A stretch of DNA of 41,016 nt. It comes from Nemertoderma westbladi (lineage: Eukaryota > Xenacoelomorpha > Nemertodermatida > Nemertodermatidae). Shown here piece after piece: positions 14,201-29,200 of the stretch (within the stretch, counting starts at the first letter, position 1; every line of letters starts with the position of its first letter). A model generated the notes under the pieces. It had not been told where the DNA came from. It searched no databases and saw only the letters and a list, made by a program, of their open reading frames with translations. The position numbers were made by a program, and so were the translations under genes. Location: contig JAUCBJ010003502.1 in assembly GCA_032718475.1 (NCBI GenBank), positions 1-41,016 on the forward strand, given 5' to 3'.

Positions 14201-17200
14201 AGATACCGACAGGTTAGTTGGTGGACCAATCACAGAGGTCCGTCAGGAACTATAGAGATACCGGTAGGTTAGTTGTTGGACCAATCACAGAAGTCCGTCA
14301 GTAACTATAGAGATACCGTAGGTTAGTTGGTGGACCAATCACAGAGGTCCGTCAGGAACTATAGAGATACCGACAGGTTAGTTGGTGGACCAATCACAGA
14401 GGTCCGTCAGGAACTATAGAGATACGTAGGTTAGTTGGTGGATCAATCACAGAGGTCCGTCACGAACTATAGAGATACGAAGGTTAGTTGGTGGACCAAT
14501 CACAGAGTTCCGTCAGGAACTATAGAGATACCGGTAGGTTAGTTAGTGGACCAATCACAGAGGTCCGTCAGGAACTATAGAGATACCGGTGGGTTAGTTG
14601 GTGGACCAATCACAGAGGTCCGTCAGGAACTATAGAGATACCGGTAGGGTAGTTGGTGGACCAATCACAGAGGTCCGTCACGAACTATAGAGATTCTGGC
14701 AGGTTAGTTCGTGGACCAATCACAGAGGTCCGTCAGGCACTATAGAGATACCGGTAGGTTAGTTGGTGGACCAATCACAGAGGTCCGTCAGGAACTATAG
14801 AGATACCGGTAGGGTAGTTGGTGGACCAATCACAGAGGTCCGTCACGAACTATAGAGATACCGGTAGGTTAGTTGGTGGACCAATCACAGAAGTCCGTCA
14901 CGAACTATAGAGATACCGGTAGGTTATTTGGTGGTGGACCAATCACAGAGGTCCGTTCCGAACTTTAGAGATACCGGTAGGTTAGTTGGTGGACCAATCG
15001 CAGAAGTCCGTCACGAACCATTGAGATACCGGTAGGTTAGTTGGTGGACCAATCACAGAAGTCCGTCACGAACTATAGACAGAGATACCGGCAGGTTAGT
15101 TGGTGGACCAATCACAGAGGTCCGTCAGGAACTATAGAGATACCGGTAGGTTAGTTGGTGGACCAATCGCAGAAGTCCGTCACGAACCATTGAGATACCG
15201 GTAGGTTAGTTGGTGGACCAATCACAGAAGTCCGTCACGAACTATAGACAGAGATACCGGCAGGTTAGTTGGTGGACCAATCACAGAGGTCCGTCAGGAA
15301 CTATAGAGATACCGTTAGGTTATTTGGTGGTGGACCAATCACAGAGGTCCGTTCCGAACTTTAGAGATACCGGTAGGGTAGTTGGTGGACCAATCACAGA
15401 AGTCCGTCACGAACTATAGACAGAGATACCGGCAGGTTAGTTGGTGGACCAATCACAGAGGTCCGTCACGAACTATAGAGATACCGGTAGGTTAGTTGGT
15501 GGACCAATCACATAAGTCCGTCACGAACTATAGAGATACCGGTACGTTAGTTGGTGGACCAATCACAGAAGTCCGTCACGAACTATAGACAGAGATACCG
15601 GCAGGTTAGTTGGTGGACCAATCACAGAGGTCCGTCAGGAACTATAGAGATACCGGTAGGGTAGTTGGTGGACCAATCGCAGAAGTCCGTCACGAACCAT
15701 TGAGATACCGGTAGGTTAGTTGGTGGACCAATCACAGAAGTCCGTCACGAACTATAGACAGAGATACCGGCAGGTTAGTTGGTGGACCAATCACAGAGGT
15801 CCGTCACGAACTATAGAGATACCGGTAGGTTAGTTGGTGGACCAATCACATAAGTCCGTCACGAACTATAGAGATACCGGTACGTTAGTTGGTGGACCAA
15901 TCACAGAAGTCCGTCACGAACTATAGACAGAGATACCGGCAGGTTAGTTGGTGGACCAATCACAGAGGTCCGTCAGGAACTATAGAGATACCGGTAGGTT
16001 AGTTGGTGGACCAATCACAGAAGTCCGTCAGGAACTATAGAGATACCGGTAGGTTAGTTGGTGGACCAATCACAGAGGTCCGTCAGGAACTATAGAGATA
16101 CCGGTAGGTTAGTTCGTGGACCAATCACAGAAGTCCGTCACGAACTATAGAGATACCGGTAGGTTAGTTGGTGGACCAATCACAGAGGTCCGTCAGGAAC
16201 TATAGAGATACCGGTAGGTTAGTTGGTGGACCAATCACAGAGGTCCGTCAGGAACTATAGAGATACCGGTAGGGTAGTTGGTGGACCAATCACAGAGGTC
16301 CGTCAGGAACTATAGAGATACCGGTAGGTTAGTTCGTGGACCAATCACAGAAGTCCGTCACGAACTTAGAGATACCGGTAGGTTAGTTGGTGGACCAATC
16401 ACAGAGGTCCGTCAGGAACTATAGAGGTACGTAGGTTAGTTGGTGGACCAATCACAGAGGTCCGTCAGGAACTATAGAGATACCGGTAGGTTAGTTGGTG
16501 GACCAATCACAGAGGTCCGTCAGGAACTATAGAGATACCGGTAGGTTAGTTGGTGGACCAATCACAGAGGTCCGTCAGGAACTATAGAGATACCGGTAGG
16601 TTAGTTCGTGGACCAATCACAGAAGTCCGTCACGAACTATAGAGATACCGGTAGGTTAGTTGGTGGACCAATCACAGAGGTCCGTCAGGAACTATAGAGA
16701 TACCGGTAGGTTAGTTGGTGGACCAATCACAGAGGTCCGTTCCGAACTATAGAGATACCGGTAGGTTAGTTGGTGGACCAATCACAGAGGTCCGTCAGGA
16801 ACTATAGAGGTACCGGTAGGTTAGTTGGTGGACCAATCACAGAGGTCCGTCAGGAACTATAGAGATACCGGTAGGTTAGTTGGTGGACCAATCACAGAGG
16901 TCCGTCAGGAACTATAGAGATACCGGTAGGTTAGTTGGTGGACCATTCTCAGAGGTCCGTCAGGAACTATAGACAGAGATACCGGCAGGTTAGTTGGTGG
17001 ACTAATCACAGAGGTCCGTCAGGAACTATAGAGATACCGGTAGGTTAGTTGGTGGACCAATCACAGAGGTCCGTCACGAACTATAGAGATACCGGTAGGT
17101 TAGTTGGTGGACCAATCACAGAGATCCGTCAGGAACTATAGAGATACCGGTAGGTTAGTTGGTGGACCAATCACAGAGGTCCGTCAGGAACTATAGAGAT

Positions 17201-20200
17201 ACCGGTAGGTTAGTTGGTGGACCAATCACAGAGGTCCGTCAGGAACTATAGAGATACCGGTAGGTTAGTTGGTGGACCAATCACATAAGTCCGTCACGAA
17301 CTATAGAGATACCGGTAGGTTAGTTGGTGGACCAATCACAGAGGTCCGTCACGAACTATAGAGATACCGGCAGGTTAGTTGTTGGACCAATCACAGAGGT
17401 CCGTCACGAACTATAGAGATACCGGCAGGTTAGTTGGTGGACCAATCACAGAGGTCCGTCAGGAACTATAGAGATACGTAGGTTAGTTGGTGGACCAATC
17501 ATAGAGGTCCTTCACGAACTATAGAGATACCGGTAGGTTAGTTGGTGGACCAATCACAGAGGTCCGTTCCGAACTATAGAGATACCGGCAGGTTAGTTGG
17601 TGGACCAATCACAGAGGTCCGTCAGGAACTATAGAGATACCGGTAGGTTAGTTGGTGGACCAATCACATAAGTCCGTCACGAACTATAGAGATACCGGTA
17701 GGTTAGTTGGTGGACCAATCACAGAAGTCCGTCACGAACTATAGAGATACCGGTAGGTTAGTTGGTGGACCAATCACATAAGTCCGTCACGAACTATAGA
17801 GATACCGGTAGGTTAGTTGGTGGACCAATCACAGAAGTCCGTCACGAACTATAGAGATACCGGCAGGTTAGTTGTTGGACCAATCACAGAAGTCCGTCAC
17901 GAACTATAGAGATACCGGCAGGTTAGTTGGTGGACCAATCACAGAGGTCCGTCAGGAACTATAGAGATACGTAGGTTAGTTGGTGGACCAATCATAGAGG
18001 TCCTTCACGAACTATAGAGATACCGGTAGGTTAGTTGGTGGACCAATCACAGAGGTCCGTTCCGAACTATAGAGATACCGGCAGGTTAGTTGGTGGACCA
18101 ATCACAGAGGTCCGTCAGGAACTATAGAGATACCGGTAGGTTAGTTGGTGGACCAATCACAGAGGTCCGTCAGGAACTATAGAGATACCGGTAGGTTAGT
18201 TGGTGGACCAATCACAGAAGTCCGTCAGGATCTAGAGATACGTAGGTTAGTTGGTCGACCAATCACAGAAGTCCGTCACGAACTATAGACAGAGATACCG
18301 ACAGGTTAGTTGGTAGACCAATCACAGAAGTCCGTTCCGAACTATAGAGATACCGGTAGGTTAGTTGGTGGACCAATCCCAGAAGTCCGTCACGAACTAT
18401 AGACAGAGATACCGACAGGTTAGTTGGTAGACCAATCACAGAGGTCCGTCAGGAACTATAGAGATACCGGTAGGTTAGTTGGTGGACCAATCACAGAGGT
18501 CCGTCAGGAACTATAGAGATACCGGTAGGTTAGTTGGTGGACCAATCACAGAAGTCCGTCAGGATCTATAGAGATACGTAGGTTAGTTGGTGGACCAATC
18601 ACAGAGGTCCGTCACGAACTATAGAGATACCGGTAGGTTAGTTGGTGGACCAATCACAAAGGTCCGTTCCGAACTATAGAGATACCGGTAGGTTAGTTGG
18701 GGGACCAATCACAGAGGTCCGTCAGGAACTATAGAGATACGTAGGTTAGTTGGTGGACCAATCACAGAGGTCCGCCACGAACTATAGAGATACCGGTAGG
18801 TTAGTTGGTGGACCAATCACAAAGGTCCGTTCCGAACTATAGAGATACCGGTAGGTTAGTTGGGGGACCAATCACAGAGGTCCGTCAGGAACTATAGAGA
18901 TACGTAGGTTAGTTGGTGGACCAATCACAGAGGTCCGTCAGGAACTATAGAGATACCGATAGGTTAGTTGGTGGACCAATCACAGAGGTCCGTCAGGAAG
19001 TATAGAGATACCGGTAGGGTAGTTGGTGGACCAATCACAGAGGTCCGTCAGGAACTATAGAGATACCGGTAGGGTAGTTGGTGGACCAATCACAGAGGTC
19101 CGTCAGGAACTATAGAGATACCGGTAGGGTAGTTGATGTACCAATCACAGAGGTCCGTCACGAACTATAGACAGAGATACCGGCAGGTTAGTTGGTGTAC
19201 CAATCACAGAGGTCCGTCAGGAACTATAGAGATACCGGTAGGTTAGTTGGTGGACCAATCACAGAGGTCCGTCAGGAACTATAGAGATACCGGTAGGGTA
19301 GTTGGTGGACCAATCACAGAGGTCCGTCACAAACTATAGAAATACCGGTAGGTTAGTTCGTGGACCAATGACAGAGGTCCGTCACGAACTATAGACAGAG
19401 ATACCGGCAGGTTAGTTGGTGTACCAATCACAGAGGTCCGTCAGGAAATATAGAGATACCGGTAGGTTAGTTGGTGGACCAATCACAGAGGTCCGTCAGG
19501 AACTATAGAGATACTGGTAGGGTAGTTGGTGGACCAATCACAGAGGTCCGTCACGAACTATAGACAGAGATACCGGCAGGTTAGTTGGTGTACCAATCAC
19601 AGAGGTCCGTCAGGAACTATAGAGATACCGGTAGGTTAGTTGGTGGACCAATCACAGAGGTCCGTCAGGAACTATAGATATACCGGTAGGGTAGTTGGTG
19701 GACCAATCACAGAGGTCCGTCACGAACTATAGAGATACCAGTAGGTTAGTTCGTGGACCAATCACAGAGGTCCGTCATGAACTATAGACAGAGATACCGG
19801 CAGGTTAGTTGGTGTACCAATCACAGAGGTCCGTCAGGAACTATAGAGATACTGGTAGGGTAGTTGGTAGACCAATCACAGAGGTCCGTCACGAACTATA
19901 GACAGAGATACCGGCAGGTTAGTTGGTGTACCAATCACAGAGGTCCGTCAGGAACTATAGAGATACCGGTAGGTTAGTTGGTGGACCAATCACAGAGGTC
20001 CGTCAGGAACTATAGAGATACCGGTAGGTTAGTTCGTGGACCAATCACAGAGGTCCGTCACGAACTATAGACAGAGATACCGGCAGGTTAGTTGGTGTAC
20101 CAATCACAGAGGTCCGTCAGGAACTATAGAGATACCGGTAGGTTAGTTGGTGGACCAATCACAGAGGTCCGTCAGGAACTATAGAGATACCGGTAGGGTA

Positions 20201-23200
20201 GTTGGTGGACCAATCACAGAGGTCCGTCACGAACTATAGAGATACCGGTAGGTTAGTTGGTGGACCAATCACAGAGGTCCGTCACGAACTATAGAATTAC
20301 CGGTAGGTTAGTTGGTGGACCAATCAAAGAGGTCCGTTCCGAACTATAGAGATACCGGTAGGTTAGTTGGTGGACCAATCACAGAAATCCGTCACGAACT
20401 ATAGACAGAGATACCGGCAGGTTAGTTCGTGGACCAATCACAGAAGTCCGTCACGAACTATAGTCAGAGATACCGGCAGGTTAGTTTATGGACCAATCAC
20501 AGAGGTCCGTCAGGAACTATAGAGATACCGGTAGGTTAGTTGGTGGACCAATCACAGAGGTCCGTCACGAACTATAGAGATACCGGTAGGTTAGTTGGTG
20601 GACCAATCACAGAGGTCCGTCATGAACTATAGAGATACGTAGTTTAGTTGGTGGACCAATCACAGAAGTCCGTCAGGAACTATAGAGATACCGGTAGGTT
20701 AGTTGGTGGACCAATCACAGAAGTCCGTCAGGATCTATAGAGATACGTAGGTTAGTTGGTCGACCAATCACAGAAGTCCGTCACGAACTATAGACAGAGA
20801 TACCGACTGGTTAGTTGGTAGACCAATCACAGAGGTCCGTTCCGAACTATAGAGATACCGGCAGGTTTGTTGGTGGACCAATCCCAGACGTCCGTCACGA
20901 ACTATAGACAGAGATACCGACAGGTTAGTTGGTAGACCAATCACAGAGGTCCGTCAGGAACTATAGAGATACCGGTAGGTTAGTTGGTGGACCAATCACA
21001 GAGGTCCGTCAGGAACTATAGAGATACCGGTAGGTTAGTTGGTGGACCAATCACAGAAGTCCGTCAGGATCTATAGAGATACGTAGGTTAGTTGGTGGAC
21101 CAATCACAGAGGTCCGTCACGAACTATAGAGATACCGGTAGATTAGTTGGTGGACCAATCACAGAGGTCCGTTCCGAACTATAGAGATACCGGTAGGTTA
21201 GTTGGGGGACCAATCACAGAGGTCCGTCAGTAACTATAGAGATACGTAGGTTAGTTGGTGGACCAATCACAGAGGTCCGTCACGAACTATAGAGATACCG
21301 GTAGGTTAGTTGGTGGACCAATCACAGAGGAGGTCCGTTCCGAACTATAGAGATACCGGCAGGTTAGTTGGTGGACCAATCACAGAGGTCCGTCAGGAAC
21401 TATAGAGATACCGATAGGTTAGTTGGTGGACCAATCACAGAGGTCCGTCAGGAAGTATAGAGATACCGGTAGGGTAGTTGGTGGACCAATCACAGAGGTC
21501 CATCAGGAACTATAGATATACCGGTAGGGTAGTTGGTGGACCAATCACAGAGGTCCGTCACGAACTATAGAGATACCAGTAGGTTAGTTCGTGGACCAAT
21601 CACAGAGGTCCGTCATGAACTATAGACAGAGATACCGGCAGGTTAGTTGGTGTACCAATCACAGAGGTCCGTCAGGAACTATAGAGATACTGGTAGGGTA
21701 GTTGGTAGACCAATCACAGAGGTCCGTCACGAACTATAGACAGAGATACCGGCAGGTTAGTTGGTGTACCAATCACAGAGGTCCGTCAGGAACTATAGAG
21801 ATACCGGTAGGTTAGTTGGTGGACCAATCACAGAGGTCCGTCAGGAACTATAGAGATACCGGTAGGTTAGTTGGTGGACCAATCACAGAGGTCCGTCACG
21901 AACTATAGAGATACCGGTAGGTTAGTTCGTGGACCAATCACAGAGGTCCGTCACGAACTATAGACAGAGATACCGGCAGGTTAGTTGGTGTACCAATCAC
22001 AGAGGTCCGTCAGGAACTATAGAGATACCGGTAGGTTAGTTGGTGGACCAATCACAGAGGTCCGTCAGGAACTATAGAGGCACCGGTAGGGTAGTTGGTG
22101 GACCAATCACAGAGGTCCGTCACGAACTATAGAGATACCGGTAGGTTAGTTGGTGGACCAATCACAGAGGTCCGTCACGAACTATAGAATTACCGGTAGG
22201 TTAGTTGGTGGACCAATCAAAGAGGTCCGTTCCGAACTATAGAGATACCGGTAGGTTAGTTGGTGGACCAATCACAGAAATCCGTCACGAACTATAGACA
22301 GAGATACCGGCAGGTTAGTTCGTGGACCAATCACAGAAGTCCGTCACGAACTATAGTCAGAGATACCGGCAGGTTAGTTTATGGACCAATCACAGAGGTC
22401 CGTCAGGAACTATAGAGATACCGGTAGGTTAGTTGGTGGACCAATCACAGAGGTCCGTCACGAACTATAGAGATACCGGTAGGTTAGTTGGTGGACCAAT
22501 CACAGAGGTCCGTCATGAACTATAGAGATACGTAGTTTAGTTGGTGGACCAATCACAGAAGTCCGTCAGGAACTATAGAGATACCGGTAGGTTAGTTGGT
22601 GGACCAATCACAGAAGTCCGTCAGGATCTATAGAGATACGTAGGTTAGTTGGTCGACCAATCACAGAAGTCCGTCACGAACTATAGACAGAGATACCGAC
22701 AGGTTAGTTGGTAGACCAATCACAGAGGTCCGTTCCGAACTATAGAGATACCGGCAGGTTAGTTGGTGGACCAATCCCAGACGTCCGTCACGAACTATAG
22801 ACAGAGATACCGACAGGTTAGTTGGTAGACCAATCACAGAGGTCCGTCAGGAACTATAGAGATACCGGTAGGTTAGTTGGTGGACCAATCACAGAGGTCC
22901 GTCAGGAACTATAGAGATACCGGTAGGTTAGTTGGTGGACCAATCACAGAAGTCCGTCAGGATCTATAGAGATACGTAGGTTAGTTGGTGGACCAATCAC
23001 AGAGGTCCGTCACGAACTATAGAGATACCGGTAGGTTAGTTGGTGGACCAATCACAGAGGTCCGTTCCGAACTATAGAGATACCGGTAGGTTAGTTGGGG
23101 GACCAATCACAGAGGTCCGTCAGGAACTATAGAGATACGTAGGTTAGTTGGTGGACCAATCACAGAGGTCCGTCACGAACTATAGAGATACCGGTAGGTT

Positions 23201-26200
23201 AGTTGGTGGACCAATCACAGAGGAGGTCCGTTCCGAACTATAGAGATACCGGCAGGTTAGTTGGTGGACCAATCACAGAGGTCCGTCAGGAACTATAGAG
23301 ATACCGATAGGTTAGTTGGTGGACCAATCACAGAGGTCCGTCAGGAAGTATAGAGATACCGGTAGGGTAGTTGGTGGACCAATCACAGAGGTCCATCAGG
23401 AACTATAGAGATACCGGTAGGGTAGTTGGTGGACCAATCACAGAGGTCCTTCAGGAACTATAGAGATACCGGTAGGGTAGTTGGTGGACCAATCACAGAG
23501 GTCCGTCACGAACTATAAACAGAGATACCGGCAGGTTAGTTGGTGTACCAATCACAGAGGTCCGTCAGGAACTATAGAGATACCGGTAGGTTAGTTGGTG
23601 GACCAATCACAGAGGTCCGTCAGGAACTATAGAGATACCGGTAGGGTAGTTGGTGGACCAATCACAGAGGTCCGTCACAAACTATAGAAATACCGGTAGG
23701 TTAGTTCGTGGACCAATGACAGAGGTCCGTCACGAACTATAGACAGAGATACCGGCAGGTTAGTTGGTGTACCAATCACAGAGGTCCGTCAGGAAATATA
23801 GAGATACCGGTAGGTTAGTTGGTGGACCAATCACAGAGGTCCGTCAGGAACTATAGAAATACCGGTAGGTTAGTTCGTGGACCAATGACAGAGGTCCGTC
23901 ACGAACTATAGACAGAGATACCGGCAGGTTAGTTGGTGTACCAATCACAGAGGTCCGTCAGGAAATATAGAGATACCGGTAGGTTAGTTGGTGGACCAAT
24001 CACAGAGGTCCGTCACGAACTATAGACAGAGATACCGGCAGGTTAGTTGGTGTACCAATCACAGAGGTCCGTCAGGAACTATAGAGATACCGGTAGGTTA
24101 GTTGGTGGACCAATCACAGAGGTCCGTCAGGAACTATAGAGATACCGGTAGGGTAGTTGGTGGACCAATCACAGAGGTCCGTCACAAACTATAGAGATAC
24201 CAGTAGGTTAGTTCGTGGACCAATCACAGAGGTCCGTCACGAACTATAGACAGAGATACCGGCAGGTTAGTTGGTGTACCAATCACAGAGGTCCGTCAGA
24301 AACTATAGAGATACTGGTAGGGTAGTTGGTAGACCAATCACAGAGGTCCGTCACGAACTATAGACAGAGATACCGGCAGGTTAGTTGGTGTACCAATCAC
24401 AGAGGTCCGTCAGGAACTATAGAGATACCGGTAGGTTAGTTGGTGGACCAATCACAGAGGTCCGTCAGGAACTATAGAGATACCGGTAGGGTAGTTGGTG
24501 GACCAATCACAGAGGTCCGTCACGAACTATAGAGATACCGGTAGGTTAGTTCGTGGACCAATCACAGAGGTCCGTCACGAACTATAGACAGAGATACCGG
24601 CAGGTTAGTTGGTGTACCAATCACAGAGGTCCGTCAGGAACTATAGAGATACCGGTAGGTTAGTTGGTGGACCAATCACAGAGGTCCGTCAGGAACTATA
24701 GAGATACCGGTAGGTTAGTTCGTGGACCAATCACAGAGGTCCGTCACGAACTATGCAGAGATACCGGCAGGTTAGTTGGTGGACCAATCACAGAGGTCCG
24801 TCAGGAACTATAGAGATACCGGTAGGGTAGTTGGTGGACCAATCACAGAGGTCCGTCACGAACTATAGAGATACCGGTAGGTTAGTTGGTGGACCAATCA
24901 CAGAGGTACGTCACGAACTATAGAGATACCGGTAGGTTAGTTGGTGGACCAATCAAAGAGGTCCGTTCCGAACTATAGAGATACCGGTAGGTTAGTTGGT
25001 GGACCAATCACAGAAATCCGTCACGAACTATAGACAGAGATACCGGCAGGTTAGTTTATGGACCAATCACAGAGGTCCGTCAGGAACTATAGAGATACCG
25101 GCAGGTTAGTTCGTGGACCAATCACAGAAGTCCGTCACGAACTATAGTCAGAGATACCGGCAGGTTAGTTTATGGACCAATCACAGAGGTCCGTCAGGAA
25201 CTATAGAGATACCGGTAGGTTAGTTGCTCAGACCAATCACAGACGTCCGTCACGAACTATAGAGATACCGGTAGGTTAGTTGGTGGACCAATCACAGGGA
25301 CCCTTCACTTTAATGCGGAAAAGTCAGAAGTCACTTTTAATTCAATGATGTACGTTTGTGTTTTGATGTTTAATATAATTCCAGTTTCTGCTGTGCTTCC
25401 TGTGGGTACTGAAGAGTGTTGCAGTCGATACTTTATACGAATGGTGGACGCAGCTGTCTAGCAGTCGTCTTCTTGTGATACTAAACCTACTGGACCTATG
25501 TGTCAGTTGTTTCGAATATAAAGGTAGGTTTTTTAGTTTTTATTGCGGTATGTTTTGTCGAGATGTGGGCCTGGTGGAATGTCGACGCTTTGTGGGTGGT
25601 CGATGCTTTTAGTTTTTGGACAAAATTATGATATTAATGTGTTTTATTTGTTTCCATATTTTTTCCTATTTATTTGTTATTCTGTTAAATTTCGTACCTG
25701 TATTTTCGTCCATTTCGTGCCCTTGTCCTGTCAATTGATTTCGGATTCTTGGGTTTTATTTGCACTCACTCACTACGCTCGATATTGTATCAAATCGGAT
25801 CAACTCACTATATAAAGTTTCACTTTATATAGGCTTTTACAACTGCTCACATACAGTAACAATCAAGACTTACCTGGCAAATTGTGAATGAGGTATCTGG
25901 TCGGAAAAGTTGCGCTAAGGGGCGCCTTAAAGCTGATTGTCCTGAAGAACGTGTTGGGAAATGGAAAGATCACTTCAGCAACTTGCTTGGGCAGCCACCA
26001 AACATCGAGGTCAGCCCTACAAGGAAAATATATGACAAGGCACTACCTATAGAAACAGGGCCGAACTCCAAAGAAGCATTAAAAGCATGTCCAATAATAA
26101 AGCGAGTGGATTATATGAAATCCCTGCAGAGGTACGGAAAACCGGAGTGCTAAACAGACCATTATTGGATGTTTGCAACCGGATGCTGAAAGGGGAAAAG

Positions 26201-29200
26201 CCACCACCAATTTGGACTAAAGGTCAACTAAAGCCTCTCCCCAAGAAAGGAGACCTCGGCATACCAACAAACTATCGTGGGATCTGTCTGCTTGTGGTAG
26301 CTGCCAAAATATACAATAAAATGATTCTATATAGGATTAGGCCTCATATAGAGAAACTATTGCGTAAGAGCCAAAACGGATTTCGACCAAATAGATCAAC
26401 AATAGATCAGATATTTGCGCTACGGGGACTGATTGAAGGAATTAAGTCAAAGAATCTCCCCGCAGTCATGACCTCTGTTGACTTCAAGAAGGCATTCGAC
26501 TCCATCCATAGAGGCAAAATGCTTGAAATCCTAAGAGCTTATGGAATACCAGAAGTAATCGTTGCTGGCATTGGATTATTATATTGTGACACAGAAACTC
26601 TCCCCAGATGGTGAGACTGAGTTTTTCTCAATCCTGGCTGGCGTACTGCAAGGTAACACATTAGCACCATTACTATTTGTAGTTGTACTGGATTACGCAA
26701 TGAGGACGGCCACAAAGGGTGAAGATTTGGGATTCACACTAAAAGAACGCAGAAGTAGTAGATATCCGGCAACTACAGTCACAGACACCGACTTTGCGGA
26801 TGACATCGCCCTGCTCTCTAATACGCTAGCAGATGCACAGCTTCTACTAAATAAAGTGGAGAGGGCTGCTAAGTAGGTTGGATTGCATATAAATGCTAAC
26901 AAGACCGAATTCATGACTTTTAATGTTAATGGAAACTTGACATCAATTGATAATAATCAACTAAGGAAGGTTGATGACTTCCAGTACCTTGGATCATGGA
27001 TAGAGAGTAGGCCTAGCAAAAAAACATAGACGTTAGGAAATCAAAGGCATGGGTAGCTCTATAAAAAATGGATACCATCTGGAAATCAGATCTCTCCAGG
27101 CACCTGAAGACTAAGTTCTTTCGAGCCACAGTGGAAAGTGTATTTTTATACGGGGTTGAGACCTGGACACTAACTAAATCACTTGAACAACGAATTGATG
27201 GTTGCTACACAAGACTACTAAGGGCAGCCCTAAACATCAGCTGGAGACAACACATGACAAACGCCGAGCTCTATGGTACAATACCACCTGTATCAACCAC
27301 CCTCCGTGAACGCAGATTAAGATTCAGTGGGCACTGCTGGCGAAGTAAAAGACGAGGTCATACGAGATCTACTTTTCTGGCATCCAACTCATGGAAAGCG
27401 TAGTCGTGGACGACCGGCCAGAACATATATAGATCAACTTGAAAGGGATACTGAACTTGGGAGAAACGAAATTGCGACAACTATGGAGAATCGGGAAGCC
27501 TGGAAGGATCTCATTTCCACTATCCGAGTTCGCTCGACCTACTAGAAGTTATATAGGCCTAAATAGTTACTATAACAACCAACACACCACATACAAATCT
27601 AAAGAAATTAATTTTTATGTTTACAAAAATATTATTTATGTTTTTAGGCAAAGTTGAATTGAAGAGAATTAATCAGACAATATCTCGAGTTCAGGATATG
27701 AAAATTCAGTTAGAGGAGAATAATATTCCAGGATATAGTAATAATGATGTTCGGCGACAGAGTCGGGACTGCCTAGATTATCCAATAGGGGCAACGAAAC
27801 CCAAAGACGATATTCGCAGGTATTCTGTATGACGTAATACTATATACCGATTGTAATAATGTGCGCCGTATTTAATGCTGCTTCGAGTGTAAATTTTTAC
27901 CTGAACAAACGAAACCGATTCAAATAAATTCAATCCTAAATATCAATAGAAGCCAAGCTTAAAGAAGGCCGTACATCTTATATCGAGTGACCTTAATGAA
28001 ATCTACAAAAACACGGTGCCGCTAAAATAAAGTTACTGTGTAGTACTGCAGTAATTTACTATATTCCATAGTCTATTTCACGGTGTCTTACAAATTAATT
28101 GTAATTAAATTATTAGAGCTGCACGGTGCACATCACGTTGTAACAAATCTAACTAACTACAATACATTTATTAGTCTTTACTGGTGTGTTTAGTACTAAA
28201 TTTTTGTAAATGTGAAACCATAATATTTGACTAAAGTAGGTCTTCCTTGAACTCAATTATATTGTAAATTCATTTTCAGATGGAGGAAAGGCCACCTCAT
28301 TTGGAAGAAGGAACACTCAGATGAACAAATCTCAGCCGAGATGGAACAGCTGTCCCAATTGGAGGGTAACCTAGCAACCGAAGCTGGACTCGTGGTTCTT
28401 GATACCATAGAACTTGTAGTGCAGGTCAGTCAGTTTATTGCGTTACAAAATCGATCTAAATGTAATATATTTTTATTTGTAAATATACATTATTCCCAAT
28501 TTTGTCAGGTTAAAAGAACGGAGTTCCCATTAACTTCGGTTTCAGGAGTCGCTCTAGTGTTCTGATATCTAAAAGGCCGAGATTTTAATGAATATATTCA
28601 CATTATCTGTACACTTCGACTTCTTGTGTATCTGTTTTGTTTTTAGATTATCTGTACATCGGGTAATTCCAACCACCAGTCCCTACTCCCCACCATTATG
28701 CGGATTATCCTACATATGTTATCGCGAATTCAGTCCATTCTTTGTCTCGAGAACGTCTTCGCTTCCCAAAGGGCCCTCGTGCTTAAGTTTCCCGAACTTT
28801 TATTTGAAGAGGACACCGAGTTATGTGCCGATCTATGTCTGAGGTTGCTCGGCCATTGCAGTTCCTGTCTCGGTGAGTCTATCCACCAACTTCCTGCTGA
28901 CCAACTGACCCATTTATTATTAATAATACTATAGATTTTACTTCATTTCATTCTTCATTTTTGGTATGACCACTATTGGACATATTTTATTGAAGCAACT
29001 TTAACACTTAAAATATGTATTACAACATTAAATGCAGTTTAAATTTCTTTTTTACTATATTTTTTATTTCCATTTTTAACCGAACCTTACTCAGGGAAAT
29101 TCTCAATAAAAACTTTACATAACTGCGCCGTCCATTTCAATATTGAGTATAACTTTTAATTATTTATGTTTCTGGTTTGTTATCCAATATTTGAAACAAC

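Larger units (their letters stand above)
25524..27647 (+). other. DOCK window intron 5 with LINE insertion
   Basis: Donor GTAGGT, acceptor TTATGTTTTTAG. It holds a degraded RTE-like LINE in the same orientation as the gene. The other 330 bp at the 5' end are AT-rich and end with a perfect 10 bp inverted repeat at 25808-25832. Confidence 0.85.

Noticed and set aside
15210-15419. 69-codon frame in array 2 ([12 protein letters not shown])
   Set aside because: Pure repeat sequence, open only where unit lengths happen to avoid the stop.
5722-25298. CRISPR-like arrays
   Set aside because: Units are contiguous without unique spacers, with 49 or 55 bp periods that include exon sequence; the genome is eukaryotic.
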